NCBI GenBank assembly: GCA_900540255.1
Contig: UQFE01000007.1
Coordinates: forward strand, 1 to 64,000
Source of the DNA: an uncultured Clostridium sp.
GTDB lineage: Bacteria > Bacillota > Clostridia > Clostridiales > Clostridiaceae
Reading direction: 5' to 3'
Length of the DNA: 64,000 nucleotides
Shown: positions 18,125-27,023 of the stretch, in pieces
Position numbering within the stretch: the stretch's first letter is position 1
Layout of the letters: every line of letters starts with the position of its first letter
The notes under the pieces: model-generated
Told to the model about the DNA's origin: nothing
The model's database searches: none
What the model saw: the letters and a program-made list of their open reading frames with translations, nothing else
Program-made: the position numbers and the translations under genes

Positions 18125-20311
18125 CTATTGTGCAATTAAATGTATTAATTTTGATGAATAATCTCCATATAAAGAAACATTAATTCCTGCATACATTAAT
18201 GCTCCTCCAGAAATTACTTCACCAGTTTCTTCTATTTTATATATTACATCTTCTTCTAATCCTTTTAATTTAATTCTTCTACTATGATAATTTGGTCTTC
18301 CTAAAACTTGAACACAAGTAACTAATACTTCCTTCTTATCTTTAGATACAACTTCCCAAGAATCAAACCCATGATTTTCAGAGAAATTTTCTATACGATA
18401 ATAATCTCCTCTTCTTACTAAATCATTATATTTATGATACATTTCAACTTGTGCTGGTATCATTTCTCTATCTTTTTCTGGTATTCTTGTTACATCTAAT
18501 TCATATCCAAATGTTCCTGCTAATGCTACATGACCTCTTGTTTCAAAAGGTGTAGTTCTTCCAACTGTATGATTAGGACAATCACTAACATGTGCCCCCA
18601 TTGCAGAAAGTGGATAAACTATTGATGTTCCTTCTTGAATCTTTAATCTTTCAATTGCATCAGTATCATCTGAACACCAAATTTGAGGACTATAATATAA
18701 CATTCCAGCATCAAATCTAGCTCCACCACCAGAGCAATTTTCAAGTAATAAATCTGGGAAATCTGTAGTTAATCTATTCATCATTTCATATACAGCTAAC
18801 ATGTATCTATGGAATAACTCCCCATGTCTTTCTGGATTAACATTCATGCTCCCTAAATCTGTTAATTGCCTATTCATATCCCATTTTACATAAGTTATAT
18901 TTGCACTTGAAAGTACATTTTTAACACTTTCATAAATATAATCTACTACTTCTTGTCTAGATAAATCTAAAACATATTGTTCTCTACATAATGCAGGTTC
19001 ACGCCCTTCAATATGAATGCACCAATCTGGATGTTCTCTAAATAAATCTGAATTTGGTGAAATCATCTCAGGTTCAAACCATATACCAAATTCCATACCT
19101 AATTTATTAACTTCATCTACAAGATTTTTTAATCCACCTTGGATCTTTTCTTCATTAACAACCCAATCTCCTAATGATGAATTATCTGCATTTCTCTTTC
19201 CAAACCATCCATCATCCATAACTAGCATTTCAATTCCTAAGCTTGAAGCTTCTTTTGCTATAGATATTAATTTTTCTGTGTTAAAATCAAAATAAGTTGC
19301 TTCCCAATTATTTATAAGTATTGGTCTCTTTTTATCTTTATACTTACCTCTTATTAAATTATTTCTATATAAATCATGGAAAGTTCTTGTCATCTTTCCT
19401 ATACCTTCATTTGAATATACCATAACTACTTCTGGAGTTATAAATTCTTGTCCTTCTTCTAAAACCCAAGCAAAATCTTCTGGATTTATTCCCATTACAA
19501 CTCTTGTTGTATCAAATTGACATCCTTCAATTTGAGTAAAAAAGTTTCCTGAATAAACAAAATTAAATCCATAAACGTTTCCACTTTCATCAGTAGCATT
19601 ATTATCTAAAAGTGCTATAAATGGATTATCTTGATGACTTGATTCCCCTCTATTACTAGAAACTGCTTGTTTACCATAACTTATTTTCTTTCTTGAAATA
19701 TGTCTTTCTCTTGCCCATGATCCATGAAGAGAAATCATATCATAATTAATTCCATCAAAATCTACACAAGTTGATAATACTTTAGTAAGCGTTATTGAAT
19801 CTTTTGCACAATTTTTTACTCTAACACTTCTAGTTATTACATCTAAATTTTCAAATGTTGTATATACTAAAACTACTTCTAAATTTAAGTCTTTATCTAA
19901 ACATGTTATTTCTAATGTTGTACATTCATTTTCATCTCCAAAAGTAGCTGGAAGACCTTTTAATTCTTTTTTCCCTTTAAATATTTCATGTGATATATAT
20001 TGTAATTTACAAGCAGTATGCCCCTTACTATCTCTTACTTGTAAGCAGGATTCTCTAAAATCACCTATGCCATGTGTTGAGTATTCCATTGGAAAACTAT
20101 CATAAAATGATACTCTATCTCTATTATTTTTTGATGGAACATATGGTGGTTCATCTATTCTTAATAAATAGTTAACGTTTTCATCTAATATCTTTTTACC
20201 AAAGTAAACATGTCCAACAAATTGTTCTTCATCTACTATTGCAATAATATAAGATATATCCTTTGAATCTAATTTAAATACTTTATCTTTTTCTATAAAT
20301 CTTATACTCAT
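18125..20311 (-). CDS. alpha-galactosidase, GH36
   Basis: This enzyme removes alpha-1,6-galactose side chains from galactomannan oligosaccharides or raffinose-type sugars. It has 728 residues and no signal peptide, so it is intracellular. The nucleophile is Asp478 in YVKWDMNR and the acid/base Asp548 in WCSDDTD. Both positions equal those I recall for the Geobacillus AgaA enzyme (D478/D548), so the protein is collinear with that tetrameric GH36 group. The N-terminal beta-supersandwich, the central barrel with LVMDDGWFGKR (around 365) and the C-terminal beta domain are all complete. It forms its own transcription unit beside the mannanase gene. Confidence 0.95.
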   Translation of the reverse strand: MSIRFIEKDKVFKLDSKDISYIIAIVDEEQFVGHVYFGKKILDENVNYLLRIDEPPYVPSKNNRDRVSFYDSFPMEYSTHGIGDFRESCLQVRDSKGHTACKLQYISHEIFKGKKELKGLPATFGDENECTTLEITCLDKDLNLEVVLVYTTFENLDVITRSVRVKNCAKDSITLTKVLSTCVDFDGINYDMISLHGSWARERHISRKKISYGKQAVSSNRGESSHQDNPFIALLDNNATDESGNVYGFNFVYSGNFFTQIEGCQFDTTRVVMGINPEDFAWVLEEGQEFITPEVVMVYSNEGIGKMTRTFHDLYRNNLIRGKYKDKKRPILINNWEATYFDFNTEKLISIAKEASSLGIEMLVMDDGWFGKRNADNSSLGDWVVNEEKIQGGLKNLVDEVNKLGMEFGIWFEPEMISPNSDLFREHPDWCIHIEGREPALCREQYVLDLSRQEVVDYIYESVKNVLSSANITYVKWDMNRQLTDLGSMNVNPERHGELFHRYMLAVYEMMNRLTTDFPDLLLENCSGGGARFDAGMLYYSPQIWCSDDTDAIERLKIQEGTSIVYPLSAMGAHVSDCPNHTVGRTTPFETRGHVALAGTFGYELDVTRIPEKDREMIPAQVEMYHKYNDLVRRGDYYRIENFSENHGFDSWEVVSKDKKEVLVTCVQVLGRPNYHSRRIKLKGLEEDVIYKIEETGEVISGGALMYAGINVSLYGDYSSKLIHLIAQ

Positions 20312-20406
20312 ATAGCCTCCTAAAATTCTCTCTCATAAATATTAATATTTATAAGGTATTATAATTAGCTATATTTATCAACATTATTAATAAACACCTT
20401 AAAATT

Positions 20407-20423
20407 AATCAGTATTACTGATT
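20407..20423. promoter_or_regulatory. 17-bp palindrome upstream of the alpha-galactosidase gene
   Basis: AATCAGTA-T-TACTGATT is a perfect 8-1-8 inverted repeat about 95 bases before the start codon. The half AATCAGT recurs at 7907-7913, upstream of the transporter operon. It is a candidate regulator site, with no direct proof. Confidence 0.4.
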
Positions 20424-20470
20424 TTTTATCAGTTAATTTATCAATTCTTATCTTAGTTTTAATAAAAAAA

Positions 20471-20512
20471 TAAACTGTATGCTTAATATTTTACAATTTT
20501 ACATACAGTTTA
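20471..20512 (-). terminator. terminator of the first degV gene
   Basis: The stem TAAACTGTATG/CATACAGTTTA with an adjacent T-run on the minus strand lies 10 bases after the gene's stop codon. Confidence 0.75.
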
Positions 20513-20521
20513 ATTTTTTAC

Positions 20522-21388
20522 TTATCTATTTTCTCCTAAAAATAATGCTGCTAAAACTCCTGGGCCTGCATGGGCTCCTACAACATTTCCAATATAATTA
20601 ATTACTATATTTTTAAATTTAACTTCTTCTAATATCATATTTTTTAATGTTTCTGCTTCCTCTAAGCAATCTCCATGACATATATATAATGTCTCATTTT
20701 CAGTATTTATAGCTCTTTCCTTTACTTCATTAACCAAAAACCTTAAAGCTTTTTTCTTTCCTTTAATCTTTTCACCTTGAACTAATTTACCATCATCATC
20801 AATATATAAAGTTGGTTTTATATTTAATAATCCTCCAATAGTTGCTGTTGTACTTGAAATACGTCCTCCCCTTTTTAAATGATTTAAATCATCTATTAAT
20901 ATAGAATGAACTACTTTTCTTTTATTCTCTTCTAACCAATTAACAATTTCCTCTGCATTTAACCCATTATTTCTCATATCACATGCCTTTTCCACTAAAA
21001 ACCCTTGACCTACAGACACGCTTAATGAATCTACTAAATAAATCTTTGCATCAGGATATTCCTCAATTAAATTATTTTTTGCTATATTGGCACTATTAAA
21101 TGTACCACTTAAATTTGATGATAATGATATATATATAATTGAATCGCCATTCTTTATATGTTTTATAAATTCTTCTTCAAAATCATATGAATTTATTTGT
21201 GATGTTGTAGGTGTTGCACCTTTTCTCATTTCATTATAAAACTCTTTATAACTTAATGTTTTTCCTAAATCATCTTTTATTAATTTCCCATTTAAATTTA
21301 ATATTAATGATACTAACCCTATATTTTCTGATTCTATATATTCTTTTGTTAAGTCACATGCTGAATCTGTTATTATCTTAATTCCCAT
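20522..21388 (-). CDS. DegV-family fatty-acid-binding protein
   Basis: DegV/FakB proteins bind a fatty acid and present it to the FakA kinase for phospholipid synthesis. The 288 residues show the family hallmarks KIITDSACDL at the N-terminus, ATPTTSQI (around 59-66), SSNLSGTFNSA, DSLSVSVGQG and RGGRIS, and HAGPG near the C-terminus. I choose the ATG at 21388 because GAGGA lies nine bases upstream; the earlier ATG at 21403 would contain that site. A second DegV protein is encoded at 28512-29348. The fatty acid bound cannot be read from the sequence. Confidence 0.88.
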   Translation of the reverse strand: MGIKIITDSACDLTKEYIESENIGLVSLILNLNGKLIKDDLGKTLSYKEFYNEMRKGATPTTSQINSYDFEEEFIKHIKNGDSIIYISLSSNLSGTFNSANIAKNNLIEEYPDAKIYLVDSLSVSVGQGFLVEKACDMRNNGLNAEEIVNWLEENKRKVVHSILIDDLNHLKRGGRISSTTATIGGLLNIKPTLYIDDDGKLVQGEKIKGKKKALRFLVNEVKERAINTENETLYICHGDCLEEAETLKNMILEEVKFKNIVINYIGNVVGAHAGPGVLAALFLGENR

Positions 21389-21600
21389 AATTTTTATCCT
21401 CATTTAATTTTTAATTATTTTATTTATTCCTTAATGAGATTATATATTTATTTATTATTATTGTCAAATATTTTGATTATCAAATTTTATGATAAAAATA
21501 TATAAACTAAGATAAATTTATTTATATTGCCATAAATATTTAAACCTATTGAGCTTCTTCTGCTTTACAACTCTAAAAAATTTTATGCTTTCTAATATAT

Positions 21601-21628
21601 AAAAAAGAAGAGGGGATATCCCCTCTCC
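21601..21628 (-). terminator. terminator of gpmI
   Basis: The palindrome GAGGGGAT/ATCCCCTC is followed by a T-run on the minus strand, shortly after the gpmI stop codon. Confidence 0.85.
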
Positions 21629-21634
21629 TTAAAA

Positions 21635-23167
21635 CTATTTTATTAAAGATTCACCTGTCATTTCAGCAGGAACATCTAATCCCATAACTGTTAACATTGT
21701 TGGTGCTATGTCAGCTAACTTACCATCTTTTAAAGATTTACCATCTGTATGATTAGATACCCATACAAATGGAACTGGATCAGTTGTATGTGCTGTAAAT
21801 GGATTTCCAGTTTCAGCATCTATCATAGTTTCAGCATTTCCGTGGTCAGCAGTTATAAATACTGTTCCATCTAATTCTAAAACTTTATCAACAACTCTTC
21901 CTAAGCAAGTATCTACAGCTTCAACAGCAGCCTTAGCAGCTTCCATTACTCCTGTATGTCCAACCATATCTGGATTAGCATAGTTTAATATAATCATATC
22001 ATATTTATCTGAATCTAATCTCTTTATTAATTCATCTGTTAATTCTGGTGCACTCATTTCTGGTTTTAAGTCATAAGTTGCAACCTTTGGAGATGCAATA
22101 AGAGCTCTATCTTCACCTTCGTTTTCTTTTTCAACACCACCGTTGAAGAAGAATGTAACGTGAGCATATTTTTCTGTTTCTGCTATTCTTAATTGATTTA
22201 ATCCCTTAGAAGCAACATATTCACCTAAAGTATTAGTTATAGCTTCTGGTCTGTAAGCAACTTCAACACCTTCTAAAGTTTTATCGTATTGAGTCATTGT
22301 TACAAATACTAAATCTAAAGTTTCTCTTTCAAATCCTGTAAATTCTTTATCATTTATAGCTCTAGTTATTTCTCTAGCTCTATCAGGTCTAAAATTAAAG
22401 AATACTACTGAATCTCCATTTTTAATAGTTCCTGTTGGAGCTCCATTTTCTTCTATAACACATGGAATTACGAATTCATCTGATTTATTATCAGCATAAG
22501 ATTTTTCAATACATTCAACAGCAGATGTAGCAGTTTCACCTTTTCCAAGTACCATTGCATCATATGCTAATTGTACTCTTTCCCATCTGTTATCTCTATC
22601 CATTGCATAGTATCTTCCTGAAATAGTAGCAATTTTACCTACTCCAAGTTCAGCCATGTAATTTTCTAATTCAACAACGAAGTCTTTTCCTGAACCAGGG
22701 GCAACATCTCTACCATCCATAAAGCAGTGAACATATACATTTTTAACTTCTTGTTCTTTAGCTAATTTTAATAATCCTTTTAAATGATCTATATGTGAGT
22801 GAACTCCACCATTAGATAATAATCCCATTAAGTGTAATGCACTATTATCATTTTTAGCATTTTCCATAGCTTTTAATAATGCTTCATTTTTAAAGAATCC
22901 ACCTTCGTTTATTTCTTTAGTTATTCTTGTTAATTCTTGATATATAATTCTTCCTGCTCCAATATTTAAATGACCAACTTCTGAGTTACCCATTTGTCCA
23001 TCTGGTAATCCAACAAACATACCACTTGCTTGTAATTGTGAGTGAGGATAGTTTGCAACTAATTTATCATAATTTGGTTTATTTGCAGCAGTAACTGCAT
23101 TTCCATCTCCTGCTGGAGCTATTCCAAATCCATCTAATATCATTAACATTACAGGTTTCTTTGCCAT
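21635..23167 (-). CDS. gpmI: 2,3-bisphosphoglycerate-independent phosphoglycerate mutase
   Basis: This glycolytic enzyme interconverts 3- and 2-phosphoglycerate with two Mn ions and a phosphoserine. It has 510 residues from the ATG at 23167, chosen because GGAGGG lies four bases upstream; a TTG reading at 23179 would start inside that site. The catalytic Ser62 is in GQMGNSEVGH. The metal site is seen in LDGFGIAP, in NYANPDMVGHTG (around 405) and in TADHGNAE (around 446). It is the last gene of the glycolytic block but has its own promoter and a structured leader after the tpiA terminator. Confidence 0.97.
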   Translation of the reverse strand: MAKKPVMLMILDGFGIAPAGDGNAVTAANKPNYDKLVANYPHSQLQASGMFVGLPDGQMGNSEVGHLNIGAGRIIYQELTRITKEINEGGFFKNEALLKAMENAKNDNSALHLMGLLSNGGVHSHIDHLKGLLKLAKEQEVKNVYVHCFMDGRDVAPGSGKDFVVELENYMAELGVGKIATISGRYYAMDRDNRWERVQLAYDAMVLGKGETATSAVECIEKSYADNKSDEFVIPCVIEENGAPTGTIKNGDSVVFFNFRPDRAREITRAINDKEFTGFERETLDLVFVTMTQYDKTLEGVEVAYRPEAITNTLGEYVASKGLNQLRIAETEKYAHVTFFFNGGVEKENEGEDRALIASPKVATYDLKPEMSAPELTDELIKRLDSDKYDMIILNYANPDMVGHTGVMEAAKAAVEAVDTCLGRVVDKVLELDGTVFITADHGNAETMIDAETGNPFTAHTTDPVPFVWVSNHTDGKSLKDGKLADIAPTMLTVMGLDVPAEMTGESLIK

Positions 23168-23320
23168 AATTCCCTCCAAATATATATATACTTTTTAGTT
23201 TCAAAAAAATTATACCTCTGTGAGTTTCATTATATAATTAAAGACAATTGAACCTCACTTGTCCTTAGTACCTTTAATTGAACCATGTTTATTATACTAT
23301 AATTATTATAGCTAAACAAT
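23168..23320 (-). promoter_or_regulatory. gpmI promoter and structured 5' leader
   Basis: The -35 TTGTTT (23314-23319) and -10 TATAAT (23291-23296) are separated by 17 bases on the minus strand. The leader of about 120 bases can pair ATTAAAG with CTTTAAT around an inner GACAA/TTGTC stem. A GTGAG in the loop can pair with a downstream CTCAC. That pattern suggests a pseudoknot, though a function is not known. Confidence 0.6.
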
Positions 23321-23332
23321 ATAGTTAATTTC

Positions 23333-23348
23333 TTGTAAACGTTTGTCT
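23333..23348. promoter_or_regulatory. cre-like site upstream of the gpmI promoter
   Basis: TTGTAAACGTTTGTCT matches the CcpA operator except at two positions. It lies 14 bases upstream of the -35 box, where CcpA would be expected to activate rather than repress. Confidence 0.4.
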
Positions 23349-23430
23349 AAAAAATTTTCTGATAATTTATTTTTTGCTAAATAACCCAAAAATATTTAAT
23401 TATTTTAAATTGAAAAGTTTACTAAAAAGC

Positions 23431-23466
23431 AAAAAAAGAAATCCCTAGCAAAGGATTTCTTTTATT
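23431..23466 (-). terminator. terminator after tpiA
   Basis: The stem AAAGAAATCC/GGATTTCTTT is followed by a run of seven T on the minus strand, just after the tpiA stop. It separates gpmI from the upstream operon. Confidence 0.85.
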
Positions 23467-23470
23467 AATT

Positions 23471-24217
23471 TTAGTAGTTTACGATTTGAGCAAAGTCAGT
23501 AGCAACTAAGCTAGCTCCACCAACTAAAGCACCATCGATATCAGATTGAGCCATTTGAGCTTTTATAGTTCCTGGCTTAACTGATCCACCGTATTGAATT
23601 CTTATCTTGTCAGCAACTTCTTTACCAAACATTTCAGCTAAGATGTTTCTAATTGCTTTTATTGTTTCGTTAGCTTGCTCATCAGTAGCAGTCTTACCAG
23701 TTCCGATAGCCCAAATTGGTTCGTAAGCTATAACAACTTTTTCTGCTAATTCTGGTGCTAAACCTTCTAAATCAGCTTTGATTTGAGCTCCAACAACTTC
23801 ATTAGTTGTTCCATTTTCTCTTTGCTCTAAAGTTTCTCCACAGCAAAGGATTGGAGTTAAATTATGAGCAAATGCAGCTTTAACTTTTTTGTTTAAAGCT
23901 TCATCAGTTTCATTGAAGTATTCTCTTCTTTCACTGTGTCCTAAAACAACATAGCTAACTCCCATAGCTTCTAACATTCCTGGAGCAACTTCACCAGTGA
24001 AAGCTCCCTTTTCTTCAAAGTGCATGTTTTGAGCTGCAACTTTAATGTTTGATCCTTCAACTGCCTTTAATACAGCATCTAAGCAAACAAAAGTAGGACA
24101 AACTACTACATCACAAGTAGCATCCTTTACTAATGGCTTTAATTCATTTATAACTTTAACAGCTTCTTCTGGAGTATAGTGCATTTTCCAGTTTCCAGCA
24201 ATAATAGCTTTTCTCAT
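23471..24217 (-). CDS. tpiA: triosephosphate isomerase
   Basis: This interconverts dihydroxyacetone phosphate and glyceraldehyde 3-phosphate. It has the usual length of 248 residues, with Lys11 in GNWKMH, His94 in VLGHSERR, Glu166 in [11 protein letters not shown] and the phosphate-binding YGGSVKPG near the end. AGAGGTG precedes the start. It belongs to the gap-pgk-tpi series, but a 360-bp block of repeats separates it from pgk. Confidence 0.98.
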   Translation of the reverse strand: MRKAIIAGNWKMHYTPEEAVKVINELKPLVKDATCDVVVCPTFVCLDAVLKAVEGSNIKVAAQNMHFEEKGAFTGEVAPGMLEAMGVSYVVLGHSERREYFNETDEALNKKVKAAFAHNLTPILCCGETLEQRENGTTNEVVGAQIKADLEGLAPELAEKVVIAYEPIWAIGTGKTATDEQANETIKAIRNILAEMFGKEVADKIRIQYGGSVKPGTIKAQMAQSDIDGALVGGASLVATDFAQIVNY

Positions 24218-24250
24218 TTAATTCACCTCTAATAAAATTTTTTTAAAAGT

Positions 24251-24380
24251 TTTTAGTAACAAGTTTACAGTTACAAATGACAAGTTAAGGTAGAAACTCC
24301 TAATGAAGTTTCTAAAAATATATTTTTCTAAAATTCAGCCTAAGCTGAATTTTTTCCTCAACTTGCCACTCTTAACTAGT
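24251..24380. repeat. repeat family B, copy 2
   Basis: The flank TAGTAACAAGTTTACAG is followed by a weak GAAACTCC hairpin, an AAAATATATTTTT linker, the perfect hairpin AATTCAGC-CTAA-GCTGAATT, then CAACTTGCCACT and CTTAACTAGT. It lies between pgk and tpiA and is followed directly by a second, composite copy. Confidence 0.8.
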
Positions 24381-24583
24381 TTGTAGTTTTTAGTGAGTAG
24401 TTTGTAGTTTTAGTTGGGGATGTCCCATTAAGAATAAATACTAAAATATATTGTATTAATTTTTATTTTTTAAAACAATATATTGTGTATAAAAGTTTTA
24501 GTACGACAGCCCTTAAACTTATATTTCCTAAAGTCAGCCTAAGCTGACTTTATTCCTTAACTACTAACTCTTAACTATTTCTA
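24381..24583. repeat. composite repeat: family B flanks with a nested family A element
   Basis: The flanks TAGTTTTTAGTGAGTAGTTTG and CCTTAACTACTAACTC are of the B type with TAGT-style heptads. Between them lie the A element and the hairpin AGTCAGC-CTAA-GCTGACT. The A element takes the place of the GAAACTCC hairpin. The right end runs into the TAG stop codon of pgk (24581-24583). Confidence 0.8.
24416..24512. repeat. repeat family A, copy 2 (97 bp, nested)
   Basis: The ends GGGGATGTCCCATT and AGTACGACAGCCC pair less well than in copies 3 and 4, but the two inner palindromes are kept. It lies within the transcribed pgk-tpiA intergenic region. Confidence 0.85.
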
Positions 24584-25759
24584 CTTGTCGTTTAAAGCAG
24601 CAATTCCTGGTAATGTTTTACCTTCTAAGAATTCTAAAGAAGCTCCACCACCTGTAGAAATGTGAGTCATCTTATCTCCAAATCCTAAGATATTAACAGC
24701 AGCAGCTGAGTCTCCTCCACCGATAACTGTTGTAGCATCTGCATCTGCCATAGCTTTAGCAACAGCAATTGTTCCTTTGTTGAAGTTTTCGAATTCGAAT
24801 ACTCCCATTGGTCCGTTCCAGATAACTGTCTTAGCATCTTTTATTGCTTCAGCATATAAAGCTTCTGTCTTAGGTCCGATATCTAATCCCATATATCCAG
24901 CTGGAATATTTTGATCTTCAGTAACCTTAGCTTCAACATCCTTGAATCCATCAGCAATTCTGTGATCTACTGGTAATAAGAATTTAACACCTTTAGCTTC
25001 AGCTTTAGCTATCATTTCCTTAGCGTAATCCATTCTATCATCTTCACATAAAGAAGTTCCGATTTCATATCCTTGAGCTTTTAAGAATGTATAAGCCATT
25101 CCTCCACCAATGATAATTGTATCAACTTTTTCTAATAAGTTGTTGATAACAGCTATTTTATCAGAAACCTTAGATCCACCTAATATAGCAACGAAAGGTC
25201 TAACTGGGTTATTTACAGCTTCTCCTAAGAACTTTAATTCTTTTTGAATTAAGTATCCGCATACAGCTGTATCAACGTAGTTAGTTACTCCTACAGTTGA
25301 TGAGTGAGCTCTGTGAGCTGTTCCAAATGCATCATTAACATAAATGTCACATAAAGAAGCTAATTCCTTAGATAATTCTTCTCCGTTCTTAGTTTCTTCT
25401 TTTCTGCATCTAGTGTTTTCTAATAATACAACATCTCCGTCTTTCATATCAGCAACAGCTTTTCTAGCGTTTTCTCCAACAACTTCTTCGTCTCTAGCGA
25501 AAACAACTTCTTTACCTAACATTTCGCTTAATCTTACAGCAACTGGTGCTAAGCTCTTAGATGCATCTTTTCCTAAGTGTGAGCAAAGTATAACTTTAGC
25601 TCCATTTTCAATTAAGTATTTGATTGTTGGAAGAGCTCCTACTAATCTATTTTCATCAGTTATAACTCCATCTTTTAATGGTACGTTAAAGTCACATCTT
25701 ACTAAAACTCTTTTACCTTTAACTTGAACATCTTCAATTGTCTTTTTATTAAAGCTCAT
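24581..25759 (-). CDS. pgk: phosphoglycerate kinase
   Basis: This transfers phosphate from 1,3-bisphosphoglycerate to ADP. The 392-residue length is normal. Visible signatures are [11 protein letters not shown] (substrate site, about 17-27), the hinge-region GPMGVFEFE (about 333-341) and GGGDSAAA (nucleotide site, about 370-377). The ATG at 25759 is preceded by GAGGTG at a good distance; the GTG at 25768 overlaps that site and is rejected. Its TAG stop codon is at the edge of a composite repeat. Confidence 0.97.
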   Translation of the reverse strand: MSFNKKTIEDVQVKGKRVLVRCDFNVPLKDGVITDENRLVGALPTIKYLIENGAKVILCSHLGKDASKSLAPVAVRLSEMLGKEVVFARDEEVVGENARKAVADMKDGDVVLLENTRCRKEETKNGEELSKELASLCDIYVNDAFGTAHRAHSSTVGVTNYVDTAVCGYLIQKELKFLGEAVNNPVRPFVAILGGSKVSDKIAVINNLLEKVDTIIIGGGMAYTFLKAQGYEIGTSLCEDDRMDYAKEMIAKAEAKGVKFLLPVDHRIADGFKDVEAKVTEDQNIPAGYMGLDIGPKTEALYAEAIKDAKTVIWNGPMGVFEFENFNKGTIAVAKAMADADATTVIGGGDSAAAVNILGFGDKMTHISTGGGASLEFLEGKTLPGIAALNDK

Positions 25760-25807
25760 TCTTTTCACCTCATAAATTTTTATAGTTTTATCTATAATTT
25801 TAAAATA

Positions 25808-25878
25808 GGCCCGGTCTTATAAGTATGCCTTAGAGACCGGACCCTGTTTAGGATCTTATAAGAGTGCTTTTATAAGCA
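25808..25878 (-). promoter_or_regulatory. GC-rich hairpin ladder between gap and pgk
   Basis: The stem GGCCCGGTC (25808-25816) / GACCGGACC (25835-25843) is strikingly GC-rich here. It is preceded in the transcript by TGCTTATAAAAGCA (25865-25878) and TCTTATAAGA. The motif CTTATAAG occurs twice exactly and once nearly. It is probably an mRNA processing, stability or partial termination element. Confidence 0.6.
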
Positions 25879-25908
25879 TCTAAATCCATATATAATTATC
25901 TATTAAAA

Positions 25909-26922
25909 TTAAGCTAATTCAGCGAAGTATTTAATAGTTCTAACCATTTGGCTAGTGTATGAGTTTTCGTTGTCATACCATGAAACAACTTGAACTTGGT
26001 ATAATCCTTCTCCGATTTCAGATACCATAGTTTGAGTTGCATCAAATAATGAACCGTACTTGATTCCGATGATGTCTGAAGAAACTAATTCTTCTTCAGT
26101 GTAACCGAATGATTCGTTAGAAGCAGCTTTCATAGCAGCGTTGATTCCTTCTACAGTTACATTTTCACCCTTAACTACAGCAACTAAGATTGTGCTTGAT
26201 CCAGTTGGAACTGGTACTCTTTGTGCAGAACCGATTAATTTTCCGTTTAATTCTGGGATAACTAATCCGATAGCTTTAGCAGCTCCAGTTGAGTTAGGAA
26301 CTATGTTAACAGCTCCAGCTCTAGCTCTTCTTAAATCACCTTTTCTTTGAGGACCGTCTAAGATCATTTGGTCTCCAGTGTAAGCGTGGATTGTAGACAT
26401 TATACCAGATTGGATTGTAGCATAGTCATTTAATGCTTTAGCCATTGGAGCTAAGCAGTTTGTAGTACAAGATGCAGCTGAAATTATGTTATCTTCAGCA
26501 GTTAAGATATCTTGGTTTACGTTGAATACAACTGTTGGAAGGTCGTTTCCAGCTGGAGCTGATATAACAACTTTCTTAGCACCTGCTTCAATGTGAGCTT
26601 GAGACTTAGCTTTTGATACGTAGAATCCAGTACATTCTAATACTACGTCAACATCTAATTCACCCCATGGTAATTTAGAAGCATCAGCTTCAGCATATAT
26701 TCTGATTTCTTTTCCATCTACAGTGATTGAGTTTTCACCAGCAGTAACTGTATCACCTAAAGCGTATCTTCCTTGTGCTGAATCATATTTTAATAAGTGA
26801 GCTAACATTTTTGGGCTTGTTAAATCGTTGATAGCAACTACTTCGTACCCTTCAGCTCCAAACATTTGTCTAAATGCAAGACGTCCTATACGTCCAAAAC
26901 CATTAATTGCAACTCTTACCAT
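25909..26922 (-). CDS. gap: glyceraldehyde-3-phosphate dehydrogenase
   Basis: This is the NAD-dependent glycolytic dehydrogenase, 337 residues. The Rossmann start INGFGRIGR (6-14) and the catalytic Cys152 in [12 protein letters not shown] are plain, as is the later [13 protein letters not shown] consensus AGGAGG lies seven to eight bases before the ATG. It is the first enzyme gene after cggR, 100 bases downstream, and the CggR operator controls it by readthrough. Codon use is richer in C-ending codons than in nearby genes, as expected for high expression. Confidence 0.98.
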   Translation of the reverse strand: MVRVAINGFGRIGRLAFRQMFGAEGYEVVAINDLTSPKMLAHLLKYDSAQGRYALGDTVTAGENSITVDGKEIRIYAEADASKLPWGELDVDVVLECTGFYVSKAKSQAHIEAGAKKVVISAPAGNDLPTVVFNVNQDILTAEDNIISAASCTTNCLAPMAKALNDYATIQSGIMSTIHAYTGDQMILDGPQRKGDLRRARAGAVNIVPNSTGAAKAIGLVIPELNGKLIGSAQRVPVPTGSSTILVAVVKGENVTVEGINAAMKAASNESFGYTEEELVSSDIIGIKYGSLFDATQTMVSEIGEGLYQVQVVSWYDNENSYTSQMVRTIKYFAELA

Positions 26923-27023
26923 TACAATTACCTCCTAAAAATAGATATTATATATTTAAAATTAAATTTTAAATCATGATTAAAAATTTCTCAAAGTTTT
27001 AATTAATTGCTATTTTTGAAAAT

